Assembly: GCA_051294375.1 (NCBI GenBank)
Contig: CM119269.1
Span: 460,272-524,271 of the forward strand
Length of the DNA stretch: 64,000 bases
Direction: 5' to 3'
From: Paraspadella gotoi
Taxonomy: Eukaryota > Chaetognatha
A model generated the notes under the pieces. It was not told where the DNA came from and searched no databases. It worked only from the letters and a program-made list of their open reading frames with translations. This document shows, piece by piece, positions 29,798-40,450 of this stretch; position 1 is the stretch's first letter, and the number at the start of each line of letters is the position of its first letter. A program made the translations under genes and the position numbers.

Positions 29798-31755
29798 TTA
29801 TTTCGCCGAGGAGCCCGCGCAGCGCGCCGCCGCTACTGCGGCGGATGCTGCCCTCCGATGCCGATAGCGTAGTCCGCTACGGCCTCGGCTTGATGTTGCG
29901 CGCATTTCATGGCGCAGGGGCAGCAGCAGCAGCATAAAAGGATCGCGATGACGACGAGGATGGTGATTATCGCGATGGTCGGGGCGATGTTCGTGAAGGT
30001 GCTCCACCAGGACACGAGGGGGCTTTTTCCGAATATTTTTCGAAAAAAAGATGATGGTGATCCTTCGGTTATTTCCCCCATGCGCTGTGTGAATTCATGC
30101 TGTTCCGTGACGTATTTCGCGTGCATGTCGATGAAGTTTCCCACGTCCTCGTAAATTTGCATTTCTCTTGAAACGTGGTTTTCCCCGGATTAGGCAGGGT
30201 CGTGCGTAGTACGTTGTATTTCGTGAAAGGGTTTCCGTTTTGTCGAACAAACTGTCCTTTGACTTCGTACACTGGTGGTGGATAACACGGTGTTTCCAGC
30301 GACGAATCGACCAGGTGGCCGAAAATGGAGTGTTAAAGGCGTCGTGGCCTCTAAAGCTTACGGGCAGGTCTTGGTAACATTCCTGCGTCTCTCTCCGTAG
30401 GGCGAGCGTTCGTGTGCAGGTTGCGGTGATAAGCAATTCTCCTCGCAGGATGCCATTTTCCCGGATGATGAATGTGATTGGCTGGAGATTTGTGTGCCTT
30501 CTCGGCCGCGGCGCGCGCTCCGTCGCTCGGGAAATGCAAAGTTTCGTGTCGGAGGGCGTCGGTCAGTCGATCGAGCCTTCGCTTGTTCCTGGAGGCTAGC
30601 GCTGATGCCTTTTCCATCAAGGCGTCGAGGGCGCTGTCGTCCTTTTTATGTTTGTACCCATTGCTTGGAAATAAAAAAGTGTGGTGATGACGTCCCTTTG
30701 GCGTCGATTTCGCAGCCTCTTAGTTGTTGAGTAGGGCCGCTGAGCCGCACGGCGAATGCCCCCTTTAGTTGTGGGCTGCAGATGATGTTGCATTTTTCGA
30801 ATGACGTCAGCTTGATTGATGTGTCTTGAAAGGCGGCAATGCAGTTGGCGAGGCACTCGCGTCCCTCGCCGAAAATCTTGGGTCCTTCGGCATGGCTTCC
30901 CATCTGGGCATTTGCTTCCTCTAAGCGCTCTTAGTCGATCCGCGTCTGTAGGTGATCTGATGATTCCATCGGTGCTTCTAAAGACGCCTCCCTGTAGGCG
31001 AGCTGATGCGGCATTCCTCGTCGTCCCAGGCGATGACTCCGCCTGGGTAGCTACATTCTTGACTCGCCAGGTTGCAGCCGCCGAGTTTTGATTTTGTTTG
31101 TTTTTCCAGCTTTAATCTTTCTTTTATAGAGAGTTAGATTCGAAACTAGTTTTGCGTTTTCGCTCTCGTATAGGTGGCCATGAAAGCTTAACGATTTTCC
31201 TGTGCATGCTCCGGTGGCGTCGTTCGTGCCAATCCTGTGCGTAATGATGTTTTCTCCTGGTTGACCCTTCATGGATAGTGGGCGTAACACGCCTCCCCCA
31301 TCTGCGATCCGGATTGGAATGGATTGCAGTTTCACGACCTTTCCTCTGTGCAGGTCCAGGCAGATATCCCTTGGGAGAGAGAAGTGGTCGATTACATCAA
31401 TGTTTTCATATTGAATCGACCATCTTCCACAGTATCGTCCGGTTGCTACAATTGTGAGGTCGCAGCCGACGGCGTCGTGTTCGTTTGATTCTGGGGCGAA
31501 GAGTAGGTTTGTAGTTTCGAATCTTTCTTTCGTTCCTCTTTTCGTCTCGCATCTTTTTTCATCCAGTGCAATCGCTGTGTGGTCGGTCGTTTCGTTACAA
31601 TTAAAAACCGTGACGCTTTTTCTGAAAGAGTCGATAGCGTCATTTTGTGCATTAGTGGCGCCGGCTTGGCCTTTTTTTCTTGCTGTTGCGTTGTTTAAGG
31701 CGTTGAGCGCGACGATTATCGTAATGAGTGTGAATTTTGATAGTTGGTGATTCAT
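29798..31755 (-). pseudogene. env-like gene, inner copy
   Basis: The start is ATG at 31755 (minus strand), giving a signal peptide of about 24 residues (MNHQLSKFTLITIIVALNAL...). An open frame of about 235 codons to 31051 follows, with Cys pairs and N-glycosylation sites. Downstream pieces reach the membrane anchor near 30000-29900. The frame is lost after 31051 and again several times, so full translation is not possible as given. Upstream of the ATG the same frame runs through a Lys-rich poly-A/T tract that is unlikely to be coding. Role by family: receptor binding and membrane fusion; that role is inferred. Confidence 0.6.
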
Positions 31756-32238
31756 TTTTTTTTTTTTTTTTTTTTTTTTTTCTTCTCGCTTTTTTTTTTT
31801 TTTTTTTCTCTCCATTTTTTTTTTTTGTTGAAACGTTCTCGATTTCTGTTCTGCTGGGTCTGGTCTTACGTTTTCTCTTCCCTCTTTCTTTTTCTTCTCT
31901 TCCTCTTCCTTCTCCTGCGTCTGTTTCTTTCTTTTTCTTTCTTTAGTTTGGCCCTCCTTGCTCTTTTTGGGATGCCCTTTTGCCCTGTTGGCCTTTTGGG
32001 TCATTTTCTTCGTCTTTCGCCTTCTTTCTTTTTTTTTCTTTTTTTTTTGCCTAGCTTCGATGATTCGCTGCGTTTTAAAGTTCGCTCGCGAGGATGATGA
32101 TGATGATTTTCTTCGTTCGCGGCGATGATGACGGTTTGTTGTTGTTGTTGGTTCTTGTTCGTTTTCCTTTTAACTAACTCTATTTCTACTGCTATTTTCT
32201 TTTCTTTTATTTACAGTTTTTGTTTTCTTCTTTTCTCA

Positions 32239-35200
32239 TTAATTTCTGAAAGCGGGTGATTCTCCCGTCGCCGCTTTGAGTCGTCGTCTGTGGTAGACGA
32301 GGTTTTGCCCGGATACCGTGACTTTGAAGTGATTTCCATCACGTTCCACGATCTCGTGCGGCCCGGTGTATATCGTCCGTATTTTGTTTCCTGATGGGGC
32401 AGCGCCTGTGCGTATCAGGTCTCTCCTTACGTATACGAGATCGCCGACCTTGAGGCGCTTTGGGTCGCGCATTCTATTTCCCCGTCGCGTTGCCTTGAAT
32501 CTGCCAAATCGCTGTTCCGCTATGCGCTGGTGGGCGGCGTCGCGGGTGTCGGCTCGTTCTTTCGCGAAGTCCGCGAGGGAGAGATAAGTTTTTTCTTCTG
32601 GCGTTTCGACAATTCTTGGCCTGTTTCCAAATTGAAGCTCGTGCGGGCTCATGTCGGTTTTCCAGCCAGTTATCGGCGTTGCATTTAGCGCTAGCATTAG
32701 GTGTGCTATTTCTTTTAGCCATCCGTTTGGGTTATCGTTTAGCGCCTTTCTCAGGGTTTGTCGAATTCGTCCAATATCTCTTTCTGCGCGGTTACTGTTT
32801 TTTCTTGATACTAGGATTCGCCTTCCACTCATGTCGAGGAGTTCGAGGATACTGCGCATCTCTTCGCCGTTTAGCGAGGTGGCGCCGTCGAAATTTATCT
32901 CTAGGTAACTTCCGTGGAGGAGAAAAATATTTTTGTCTAAGGCGGCGATGATATGGGCGGCGTCGGCTCGCTTGATCGGCATCGCCCATGTGTAAGCGGA
33001 GGCGTTGTCCGCTGCCACGAGGACATGTTGGAAACCTCCGCTCGGCGGGAGGTGCATGACGTCAATGGATAAGGATTCCCACGGGGTCATGGCGTAAGTG
33101 GGTCCCGGTTCGGTCTCGTTGAAGTGCATCTCGTCAGTTGCTCGTCGGCAGGTGTCGCACTCCAGGACCACGGAAGTGCATGCTCCATATAGTCCTGGGG
33201 CTGCAATGTAGATGGCTGAGAGATAGGCCGTTCGATCGCGTCCTGGGTGGCCCAGCTTTTCGTGGAGGCGTCGAACTATCTCTTTGAGGTTTTTTTGTGG
33301 AATAATGTGTCTAGTTGTTCTGTTTATTCCGCGAAATCCTACGATGAACAGCATACCATCTTGTGCGACTCGTAAGTCCTCGGCGTTCTTTGCGAGGAAG
33401 ATTTGCATCGGGTTTAGCGTTTTTGCCTGGGTTGACCGGAAATGGGCCCTGAGGGTTTCGGCGTCGTGATGGCCGATGATATGTGCGGCAGCCTTTACGT
33501 CTTCGTCTTGTTCTTGCCATTCTCTCACGTCTTCCCGTAGCGGGAGTAGGCGTGGCTCGCGCGTGTGTGGTTGAGACATTTCCTCGTCTAGCTCTTGTTC
33601 GGTGACGTCGATCGATGCTTCGATGGCTGAGTCGCCGATTAGTTCGCGTTCTTGGTTTTCAGGTTGCTGCTGGCTTTCGGCATTTGGTGCTGCATCTCCG
33701 CCGACGTATATCGGTGGTCTTGGAGTCTCGTTGTTGAAATTTGTTGTTACTGTGTCGGCCGGGAGATCTCGTGGGTGGATTGTATTTATTTTCTGCGTTG
33801 GAGGGCGACCGCGTCGTCCGGGTCTGCCCCCCTCCCTCCTTAAATCCTCACTGGTTAGGACGACAAGGTCTGTCGGCGTTTCACTATCCGCTGGTGGCGC
33901 CGCGAGTCTCTCGTGAGTGTCGGAGTGGGCTGGAGAGGCGGGTGGTCTCGCATATCCTTCCACGGGTGGCGAGGGTGTTGGCGACGGTGGTCTGGTGGCG
34001 TTCCTCTGTTCCGGTGGGGAGGGGAGGGGGGTCGTTGGGCGGCCTGCTTGTTTTATTTGTGCTGGTCTTTGTGTGCCTACTGTGACTGTGTCTGCGGGCA
34101 GTGATGCTCTTGGCCGGCTGGTCTGTGTTTCAGGGTTTGGTCTGCGCCCCCGGTTTCGTCTTTCTCTCTCGGCGCTAAGGACGAGGTCGCCGAGAGTTAT
34201 GTTTGTGACTTGGATTCTTTCTGCGTCTGCGATTGTGGGTCTCAGTGTGGCTTCGTTTTCCGTGTCGCTGATTAGAGAAGCTTGGCCTGTTGTCGATCTG
34301 AAAATCTTGACTTTTCTGTTTTCTTGTTTTCCATAGGTTCTTTCAAATTTGCACCCTGTCGGGGTCGCGAACTCCTCCTCAAGCATGATGATGCAGAGAC
34401 CTGTCATCTCGGCGAGGAGCTCGAGCTCTGGGTGGCCTAGATTCCAGTCTTTTGCCGAGATTGCTCTGATAAAGGTTTCTGCGTTTTTTGTTTTTGGCTG
34501 TCCGTAGTTCCTTCTGATATTTTCTTTTCGTTTTTCGAACTTTTCTCTCACGAATTTGAAGAAATTTGATCTGAATGGTTTTTCATCGATTTTCAAAATT
34601 TCAGCGATTATGGCGAGTGTTGGCGCGCCTCCCGTTCTCAATTTGAGATGGCCGGGCCAGGTTTCTCCAGTGATGGGATTTTCGGTGAAACCCGGCTCGT
34701 AGCTCCCGTCAACGTCGAAGCCGGCGGGGAGAAAGGGGGTGTCTAGGGGCGTTATTTGCCCCTGTTCGGTAAATCGAGTTAAAAAGTCAGCGGGATTTTG
34801 TTCGCTTTTTACGAGGATGATCTCGGTTGGGTGGCATTCCTGCTTTATCTCGGTTATCCAGCGTAGCACATTTGTCGGTAGGAGTTGCTGCTTGTCGTGT
34901 TGAAGGTCCATGATACGCTTGAAGTATTGAGAATCTGTTACCAAGGATACTCTTCGTCCGCAGATGTAGCCTTTGAACTTTCTTATCATCATGTTGAAAG
35001 CCAGCGTTTCGAGGAGATTTATGTGTTTGATCCTGTACTCCTCGGGGAACGATTTCGAGTGGAAGCAGAGTGGGTACTCCACGCCTTCGGCAGTGGCTGT
35101 TATCAGCCCGCCCATGGCGCTCGTGCTGGCGTCCGCGTATATTTTGTAATCGCCGTTTTTTATCCTTGCGTCGTTTAAAAAATTTAAGCCCGGAGTTGAC

Positions 35201-38200
35201 TTTATTTCTTCGACCAGAGTTCGTAGGGCTTTCTTGTGTGTTTCTTCAAAGCGGAAATCAGCCTTGTCAACTAACGTCAGTGCGTGCAGAGGCTGCGCCA
35301 AGTAGGAGAAACGATGGGTGAAGCAGCGGTAGTAGTTCAGAGAGGCCAGGAGAGCTCTGAGATCTTTCTGCGTTTTCATTTCCCGCAGTTTCACTTCTAC
35401 TTGTTCCAGTTTTTCTTGTTGGGGTCGCAGTTTGTCCCGGGAGATGCTGAAGCCCAGTATCTTGATGTCGTCCTTGCGGAGAAGGACGCTTTTTGTCCAT
35501 TTGAGAACGACGTTTTCCCTTCGACATATCTCCAGGAATTCTCTGAGCCGCTGAGCCATCTCCTCGGGCGACTTTGCTGTTAGGATTAGGTCGTCAACGT
35601 AAATAAGAAAGCTTTTTACGTCTCTTCCTAGGTCGGCAAAGATTTCGTCGAGGATTGCTTGGAGCACGTTTATGCTATTCACGCCTCCCATTGGCAGCTT
35701 ATTCATTTTCCAATTGTGGCCGGCGCCGGCGAAAGCTGTTACAGGTTTGCAGTGATCTGTCAGATTTACTTGGTGAAAGCAAGCCAAGATGTCGACGGAG
35801 CATTGGAGCTCGTGTGGTTTATATTCTTCGAGTATGGAGGCTATCGTCTGGGGTTCTGTCGCGAAGGTTGATATGTTGTTATTTACGGCCGAGAGATCGC
35901 AGATAAGGCGCCATTGTTTGGCGAATGTCTCGTCGTCCATCTTATCTTGATTTTCGGCGATGTGGTTTGGCTTTTTTATGAGAAAAGCGTTTGAGTAAGC
36001 TTCGCCTGATGTTCTTGAGACGACTCCGGCCTTTTCGTAAACCTCGAGATATCTTTTTAAAGCCGCTTTCTTTACCGGCCCTTGGTTTACGAATCTAGGT
36101 TTTGGCAGGTTTTCTTTTGTGAAACCAAGATCGACCTTGTAGTTTAGGAATCCTTCCTTACAGTCGTTTATCGTCTCTCCAAAAACATCTCTAAATTCCC
36201 AGACTACCTCCCAGACTATCTTTGCTTTGTCGACTAGGGAGTTGTCTACTTCTTTGAATGGTCGGAGAAATTCTTCTTTTCCTCTATCGTCATGTTTCTT
36301 TCTTCGCCTTTCTCTGGCAAGGCGTGCTGCTTCCAGTTCGGCATCGGAAGGGGTATGGTGTACGATCGTTGTTGGTGGAATGTTTTCTTTTCTGACTTTT
36401 CTGAGTCTTGGGGAATCGCCAGATAAATCCGCTTGGACTGGTCTTGCCGTAAGGCTTGTGGTGAGGCCTAGTTCGTCCTTCGCTTCCTCTGTTATGATCG
36501 GCCTCGCTTCTCCCCAAAACCCAGGTCTTCCGGGTAATTCGATGCCATGACGGAGGTCATCTCCTGTTGCAGAGCAGGTTGTGCTGCTGTCGGAAGATTC
36601 GATTATCCATTTTGCCTCTGCTAGAGATTTCCAATATGTTTTTGCTGCTCTTACGAGAGTCCTTCCGTTTTCATCTTTTTCAGCGTATAACGGGATCTGC
36701 GTCTCTTCGTCGATGCAGCGGTGAGCGAGCCATCTCGCGGCTTTCAACGCTGCCTGCTTGTCTTTGAAGAGGTGTGTTATGGGCTTTCCTGCCATCCGCG
36801 CAATTTGCATCCCTTTTGTTTGTGCTGGCGCCACCACCCACATTTCATTTGCGGGTCCCGGGTCTGTAGTGGTTGTTCCTATTATGATGTCCTTGTCTTG
36901 TTCATCCGGAGACACAAAGAAAATGGTGTCGAGTATCCAGTTTTGGAACATCACTCTGAGGTTTAACCTTTCTCTGATGATCACTACGCCATTTCCGGTC
37001 GTGACGCGCACTGGCGTTCCTGAATAGATTTTTCTGTGTAGTGACCATTCATCCACGAATTTCTTTGGGATCGTATTGATTGAGGCGCCGGTGTCGTAGA
37101 GACAGCTTGCAGGTGCGCCACCTACAACCGCTGGTATATAACTATTTCCTGCGGCGGCCACGCCTCTGTGGGTGTCGTCACGTGGTTGCGGAGGAGTTTC
37201 GTCGGTGGCCACATTCCATCCCAAACCCGTTGGCAACGGCGGAGGAGCTAGTTCGCCCTTTTCATTTTCGGGAGTTGGGCGTGGCATGGTGAAGATTTCG
37301 GGCTGGTGGCATTCAATTTCAACTCGCCTGATCGTAGCTTCATGCATCGATTCGCCTTCGTGGGTTCCGATTACAGAGTAAGTGGGGTTGTAGATTAACC
37401 TCCTCCCTTTCGCTGGTATCTGTCTTAGTCTATTCCACTTTGGCTTGTTCTGTACGGGTGCTCCTTCGGCATTGGTTTCCTTTTTGGCAGATTCGGCTGT
37501 CTTTTCCTGCTCATCCTGATTTTGGCTTTTTTTCTCTGCCCTATTTATCGCTTTTCTGCATAGTTTTTCACAGATTTTCAACCTTTTTGTTTGGGCTTCT
37601 CTTTCATCTGCTTCAAGGTGTCGCCATCTGCTCGACGTTTCCGTCAACATTGACATGGTAAGGATGCAACTGTCTTTGGCGTCCAAGGGTTTGAACAACT
37701 TGTGTAATCTACTCGCCGCCGATTTTCCCTTGAAAGACATTGCGATATCAGTGAACTCGGATAATCTCTTTGAGGGGCGGATGGGCTTATATTTTTCGGC
37801 CATAACCTTTATTTTGTTTGCCACTCTCTGGGCTAGCTTTGTTTTTTCAGGCTTACTGCTCGTTTTCTCTTGTTGAAAAGGTTTTGAGTAATTTTCTGAT
37901 TCTTTATTTTCATCTTCAAACAGGCTTTCATGATCAAAATCATCGTATCTACAATCTCTACGTTTTACATCAAATTTGTTGTATTTGTTTTCACGGAAAC
38001 GGCCTCTCCCATTCCAGCGTCCACGGTTTTCTTGTTCGCGGCGGTAGCCTCTGTTTCCTCCCGAGTTTCCTCCGCCTCGTTGTTCGCGTCCGCGCCATCT
38101 CGAGTCGTTCGCTGGGGCTTGGGTGGCTCCTTTCTTCAGGTCGTTTACCGACTTGACGAGCTTCTCTAACAATTCCCTCTGGTTGTTATTTTCCTGCAGC

Positions 38201-39519
38201 ATTGTTCCTTGGTAAAGGGCGTTGGCGCTCTCTACTGGGTTTTTGTCCTCGAGGCCCTTTTTTAGCAACGAATCAGTCAGGAGTTGTCGATCGTCTTCCT
38301 TCACGGTGTTTATGAATCTGCGAGCGCGCGCAGCTTCTTCTCGTCTGTCGACGTAGCCTCGCAGGAGCCACTCAATACGGTTTCCAAGTTCGCGACGCTT
38401 CCCTTCCGCTACGAGGCGTCTGAATTCCATGGCTTCGGATGTTATCCCTGGGGAGTATGGTTCCAGGGCCTTGGTGAGGAGTCGTGCAACGTGTCTTGCG
38501 ATGGAGGGGCGTTCGTCCTCTGCAACACGGTCGAATTTCCTGTAGACGGTGTTGACGAGCGCCAGTCCGCTTTCGGCGTGCTCTTCTGGGTCGATCGTGA
38601 CTATGATTTTATCGGCGACTTCTGCGGCGCCGATGGATGTTCTTTCACACATCTCTACGAGGCCGCGCCACAGGCTGCCGTCTATTGGGTCGATGTAGAC
38701 GCTGGCCTCTTCATCTCGGGCCAGCAGGGCTTGGAGTTGCTCGTTTACCTTTTCTTCATCGAAATCGCAGGCTCTTAGGGTTTTGTAGATGGCTCTCAAA
38801 AAATTTCGCGGTTTTTCATCGTTTCGGCGGCGATCTAGTTTGATCGTTGGCGTTATCACCGTGGCGGCGTTTTCGGCGCCTGCCTCCCCATGCCGGCCAT
38901 TTGGGTCCGCGGTTTCTGGTGCTGATGGTGCTGGTCGACGTGGTTCGGGGTGTTCGGAGTATCCGGGTGGCGCCGCTGGTTGCGTGTTTCGTTGGCGAGA
39001 GTTTTCGATCATTGTTTCGAGGCGGTTGAAGCGCTCATTGAAACCTGCAACGATGTCCGCCGTCCTGATTGCCGAGTTGACGGCCTGTTCCACTCGTCCC
39101 TGGAGTTGCTTCACGTCGTTTGAAAGCGCGGTGACGTTTCTGACTGCATCGTTTACCAGCCAGAGTGTGTCCCGGGTTACCTTCGCGTTGGTTTCCCAGT
39201 TGAAGGCTGGTTTACCACCGTTTAGGACTTTGTTTATATTTTCGGAGAGGCCGATGACGAGATTTTCCGACTCCGCCAGGTTGTTCGTCGACACTGCGCG
39301 ACGCGGGGTTCCACCGGCGGCGCCCCTTTCCGATTCGCTGCGGGGTCTTTCACCGATGTGAAATCTGTCGAGTTCCTCCGCGACGTCATCGACTACTTCC
39401 GCGCCGGGTTTTGGCGGTAGGTCGTCGGGGTTCAGTAAGCCAGTTGGCCTGTTTAGGTCGCTATTTGGAATGTTTCTTCTCTCGTCTTTTTTGTCGTCGG
39501 CGTGTTTCTTTCCGAACAT
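32239..39519 (-). CDS. gag-pol polyprotein of the LTR retroelement
   Basis: A single intact frame of 2,426 codons. Gag is roughly residues 1-560 and has an RG-rich basic segment in place of a Cys-His zinc knuckle. The aspartic protease site DTGAS is at about residue 809. The reverse transcriptase has YVDD at about 1307-1310, and RNase H shows YADAS, LLETLAF and NPADFLTR. A long spacer (about 1640-2080) is Pro-rich. Integrase has an HHCC finger (about 2090-2130), Asp at 2153 and 2211, Glu at 2246 (34 residues between the last two) and a GPY/F-like GPHEIVE near the end. The order PR-RT-RH-IN is Ty3/Gypsy. No stop or shift breaks the frame, so the copy looks young. The start ATG lies about 130 bases inside the 5' LTR. 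Confidence 0.93.
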   Translation of the reverse strand: MFGKKHADDKKDERRNIPNSDLNRPTGLLNPDDLPPKPGAEVVDDVAEELDRFHIGERPRSESERGAAGGTPRRAVSTNNLAESENLVIGLSENINKVLNGGKPAFNWETNAKVTRDTLWLVNDAVRNVTALSNDVKQLQGRVEQAVNSAIRTADIVAGFNERFNRLETMIENSRQRNTQPAAPPGYSEHPEPRRPAPSAPETADPNGRHGEAGAENAATVITPTIKLDRRRNDEKPRNFLRAIYKTLRACDFDEEKVNEQLQALLARDEEASVYIDPIDGSLWRGLVEMCERTSIGAAEVADKIIVTIDPEEHAESGLALVNTVYRKFDRVAEDERPSIARHVARLLTKALEPYSPGITSEAMEFRRLVAEGKRRELGNRIEWLLRGYVDRREEAARARRFINTVKEDDRQLLTDSLLKKGLEDKNPVESANALYQGTMLQENNNQRELLEKLVKSVNDLKKGATQAPANDSRWRGREQRGGGNSGGNRGYRREQENRGRWNGRGRFRENKYNKFDVKRRDCRYDDFDHESLFEDENKESENYSKPFQQEKTSSKPEKTKLAQRVANKIKVMAEKYKPIRPSKRLSEFTDIAMSFKGKSAASRLHKLFKPLDAKDSCILTMSMLTETSSRWRHLEADEREAQTKRLKICEKLCRKAINRAEKKSQNQDEQEKTAESAKKETNAEGAPVQNKPKWNRLRQIPAKGRRLIYNPTYSVIGTHEGESMHEATIRRVEIECHQPEIFTMPRPTPENEKGELAPPPLPTGLGWNVATDETPPQPRDDTHRGVAAAGNSYIPAVVGGAPASCLYDTGASINTIPKKFVDEWSLHRKIYSGTPVRVTTGNGVVIIRERLNLRVMFQNWILDTIFFVSPDEQDKDIIIGTTTTDPGPANEMWVVAPAQTKGMQIARMAGKPITHLFKDKQAALKAARWLAHRCIDEETQIPLYAEKDENGRTLVRAAKTYWKSLAEAKWIIESSDSSTTCSATGDDLRHGIELPGRPGFWGEARPIITEEAKDELGLTTSLTARPVQADLSGDSPRLRKVRKENIPPTTIVHHTPSDAELEAARLARERRRKKHDDRGKEEFLRPFKEVDNSLVDKAKIVWEVVWEFRDVFGETINDCKEGFLNYKVDLGFTKENLPKPRFVNQGPVKKAALKRYLEVYEKAGVVSRTSGEAYSNAFLIKKPNHIAENQDKMDDETFAKQWRLICDLSAVNNNISTFATEPQTIASILEEYKPHELQCSVDILACFHQVNLTDHCKPVTAFAGAGHNWKMNKLPMGGVNSINVLQAILDEIFADLGRDVKSFLIYVDDLILTAKSPEEMAQRLREFLEICRRENVVLKWTKSVLLRKDDIKILGFSISRDKLRPQQEKLEQVEVKLREMKTQKDLRALLASLNYYRCFTHRFSYLAQPLHALTLVDKADFRFEETHKKALRTLVEEIKSTPGLNFLNDARIKNGDYKIYADASTSAMGGLITATAEGVEYPLCFHSKSFPEEYRIKHINLLETLAFNMMIRKFKGYICGRRVSLVTDSQYFKRIMDLQHDKQQLLPTNVLRWITEIKQECHPTEIILVKSEQNPADFLTRFTEQGQITPLDTPFLPAGFDVDGSYEPGFTENPITGETWPGHLKLRTGGAPTLAIIAEILKIDEKPFRSNFFKFVREKFEKRKENIRRNYGQPKTKNAETFIRAISAKDWNLGHPELELLAEMTGLCIIMLEEEFATPTGCKFERTYGKQENRKVKIFRSTTGQASLISDTENEATLRPTIADAERIQVTNITLGDLVLSAERERRNRGRRPNPETQTSRPRASLPADTVTVGTQRPAQIKQAGRPTTPLPSPPEQRNATRPPSPTPSPPVEGYARPPASPAHSDTHERLAAPPADSETPTDLVVLTSEDLRREGGRPGRRGRPPTQKINTIHPRDLPADTVTTNFNNETPRPPIYVGGDAAPNAESQQQPENQERELIGDSAIEASIDVTEQELDEEMSQPHTREPRLLPLREDVREWQEQDEDVKAAAHIIGHHDAETLRAHFRSTQAKTLNPMQIFLAKNAEDLRVAQDGMLFIVGFRGINRTTRHIIPQKNLKEIVRRLHEKLGHPGRDRTAYLSAIYIAAPGLYGACTSVVLECDTCRRATDEMHFNETEPGPTYAMTPWESLSIDVMHLPPSGGFQHVLVAADNASAYTWAMPIKRADAAHIIAALDKNIFLLHGSYLEINFDGATSLNGEEMRSILELLDMSGRRILVSRKNSNRAERDIGRIRQTLRKALNDNPNGWLKEIAHLMLALNATPITGWKTDMSPHELQFGNRPRIVETPEEKTYLSLADFAKERADTRDAAHQRIAEQRFGRFKATRRGNRMRDPKRLKVGDLVYVRRDLIRTGAAPSGNKIRTIYTGPHEIVERDGNHFKVTVSGQNLVYHRRRLKAATGESPAFRN

Positions 39520-39648
39520 CTTGACCGCGTTAGAAACGGTAGAAAGTTATTTTTCTTTTATTTAACGCAACTTGACGAAAACACGTTATGGTAGCGTGTC
39601 GTGGTTCTTTTCGGAGGTAGTGGGGCTGATGATCTTTGTCTGCCACCA

Positions 39649-40068
39649 CAATAACGTGATGTCAAATGTGGTCAGATAATATTCGATAATATATTTCGAT
39701 ATATTTCACAGCAAATATTGGATACAGAAACGAGACGTTGATCCTAGAACGGTGAGAACAAGAGTGAGACTCAAAGCACGCTAAGTCTTTACACAAAGGA
39801 AATCGAATTCTCATTCACAATTTCTTCTGTTCACTTATTCAAATGTTTATTGGCTCACCCGACCTTTCCTCCGGCTCTCATTGGTCGGGTGAGTTCATGG
39901 GTAAGTCATTGGTAAGTTCCTCGATCCTCTCTCTCTCTCCTCCTGCCGCTTCGCCGCTCCCTGCTGTCCTTCTGTTGTTCTCCCGCCTTTGGCGTTTGGG
40001 CGAGGCTTCCCCTTTCTCCTCTCTCTGCATCACGAGGTCTCGTGTTCCTTCCAGGCTCCACGTTGATG
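39649..40068 (-). repeat. LTR (5' LTR of the retroelement)
   Basis: 420 bp, with the same termini as the other copies. ACAT follows directly at 40069-40072. It should hold the promoter of the element; I did not find a clear TATA box. Confidence 0.85.
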
Positions 40069-40180
40069 ACATTTTCACTATATTTAACAAGTGTAGAAAG
40101 AATTTTATTAATGATCTATTTGTCAAAAAACACTGTACTCAAAGAATAGTTTTTTTTCTACTATTTAATTAATTATTCTA
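40069..40180 (+). mobile_element. LINE fragment, 3' part of the split copy
   Basis: Continues the LINE frame interrupted at 26483, as DIFTIFNKCRKNFINDLF and a few more residues before a stop. This restores a plausible LINE C-terminal order and dates the LTR insertion after the LINE. Confidence 0.7.
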
Positions 40181-40299
40181 TTTTTTTGGGGGGGTTTCTA
40201 GACCTAGTCCTGATTGATGTTAATGACTGAATCAACCATGTTGAATTCGAAATAAAATGCATATTTTAGTTTGATTTAAAATTAAATTTGTTATTAAGT

Positions 40300-40450
40300 T
40301 TAATAATTAGGTTTAAGGTGAGTAATAAAGTTTAGGTTAAGGATTAGAATTAGAGATTAGAGTTAAAGTTGGATTAAAGTTTTTGTTTTAAATTAGAGTT
40401 AGTGATAGATTAGGTTTTGGAAATAGGTTTAAAAATTAAATAAAATATTT
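40300..40450. repeat. Degenerate telomere-like repeat, G-strand
   Basis: TTTAGGTTAAGGATTAGAATTAGAG-type words (shown here in part) are drifting TTAGGG-like hexamers, the reverse strand of the tract at 9345-9545. Confidence 0.4.

Larger units (their letters stand above)
26484..40068 (-). mobile_element. Ty3/Gypsy-like LTR retroelement with gag-pol and env
   Basis: A minus-strand element bounded by LTRs and ACAT duplications. It has a single 7.3-kb gag-pol frame followed by an env-like gene with a signal peptide and a C-terminal membrane anchor, the errantivirus-like or endogenous-retrovirus-like layout. A TGGTGGCAGACAAAG sequence directly after the 5' LTR (near 39645, minus strand) fits a primer binding site. 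The 3' end (env plus LTR) occurs twice around the N gap at 28819, so the true element is probably about 10-11 kb and the extra copy an assembly or haplotype effect. Confidence 0.85.

Noticed and set aside
32366-39361. Many plus-strand frames of 60-190 codons
   Set aside because: All lie opposite the intact gag-pol frame and have no domains.
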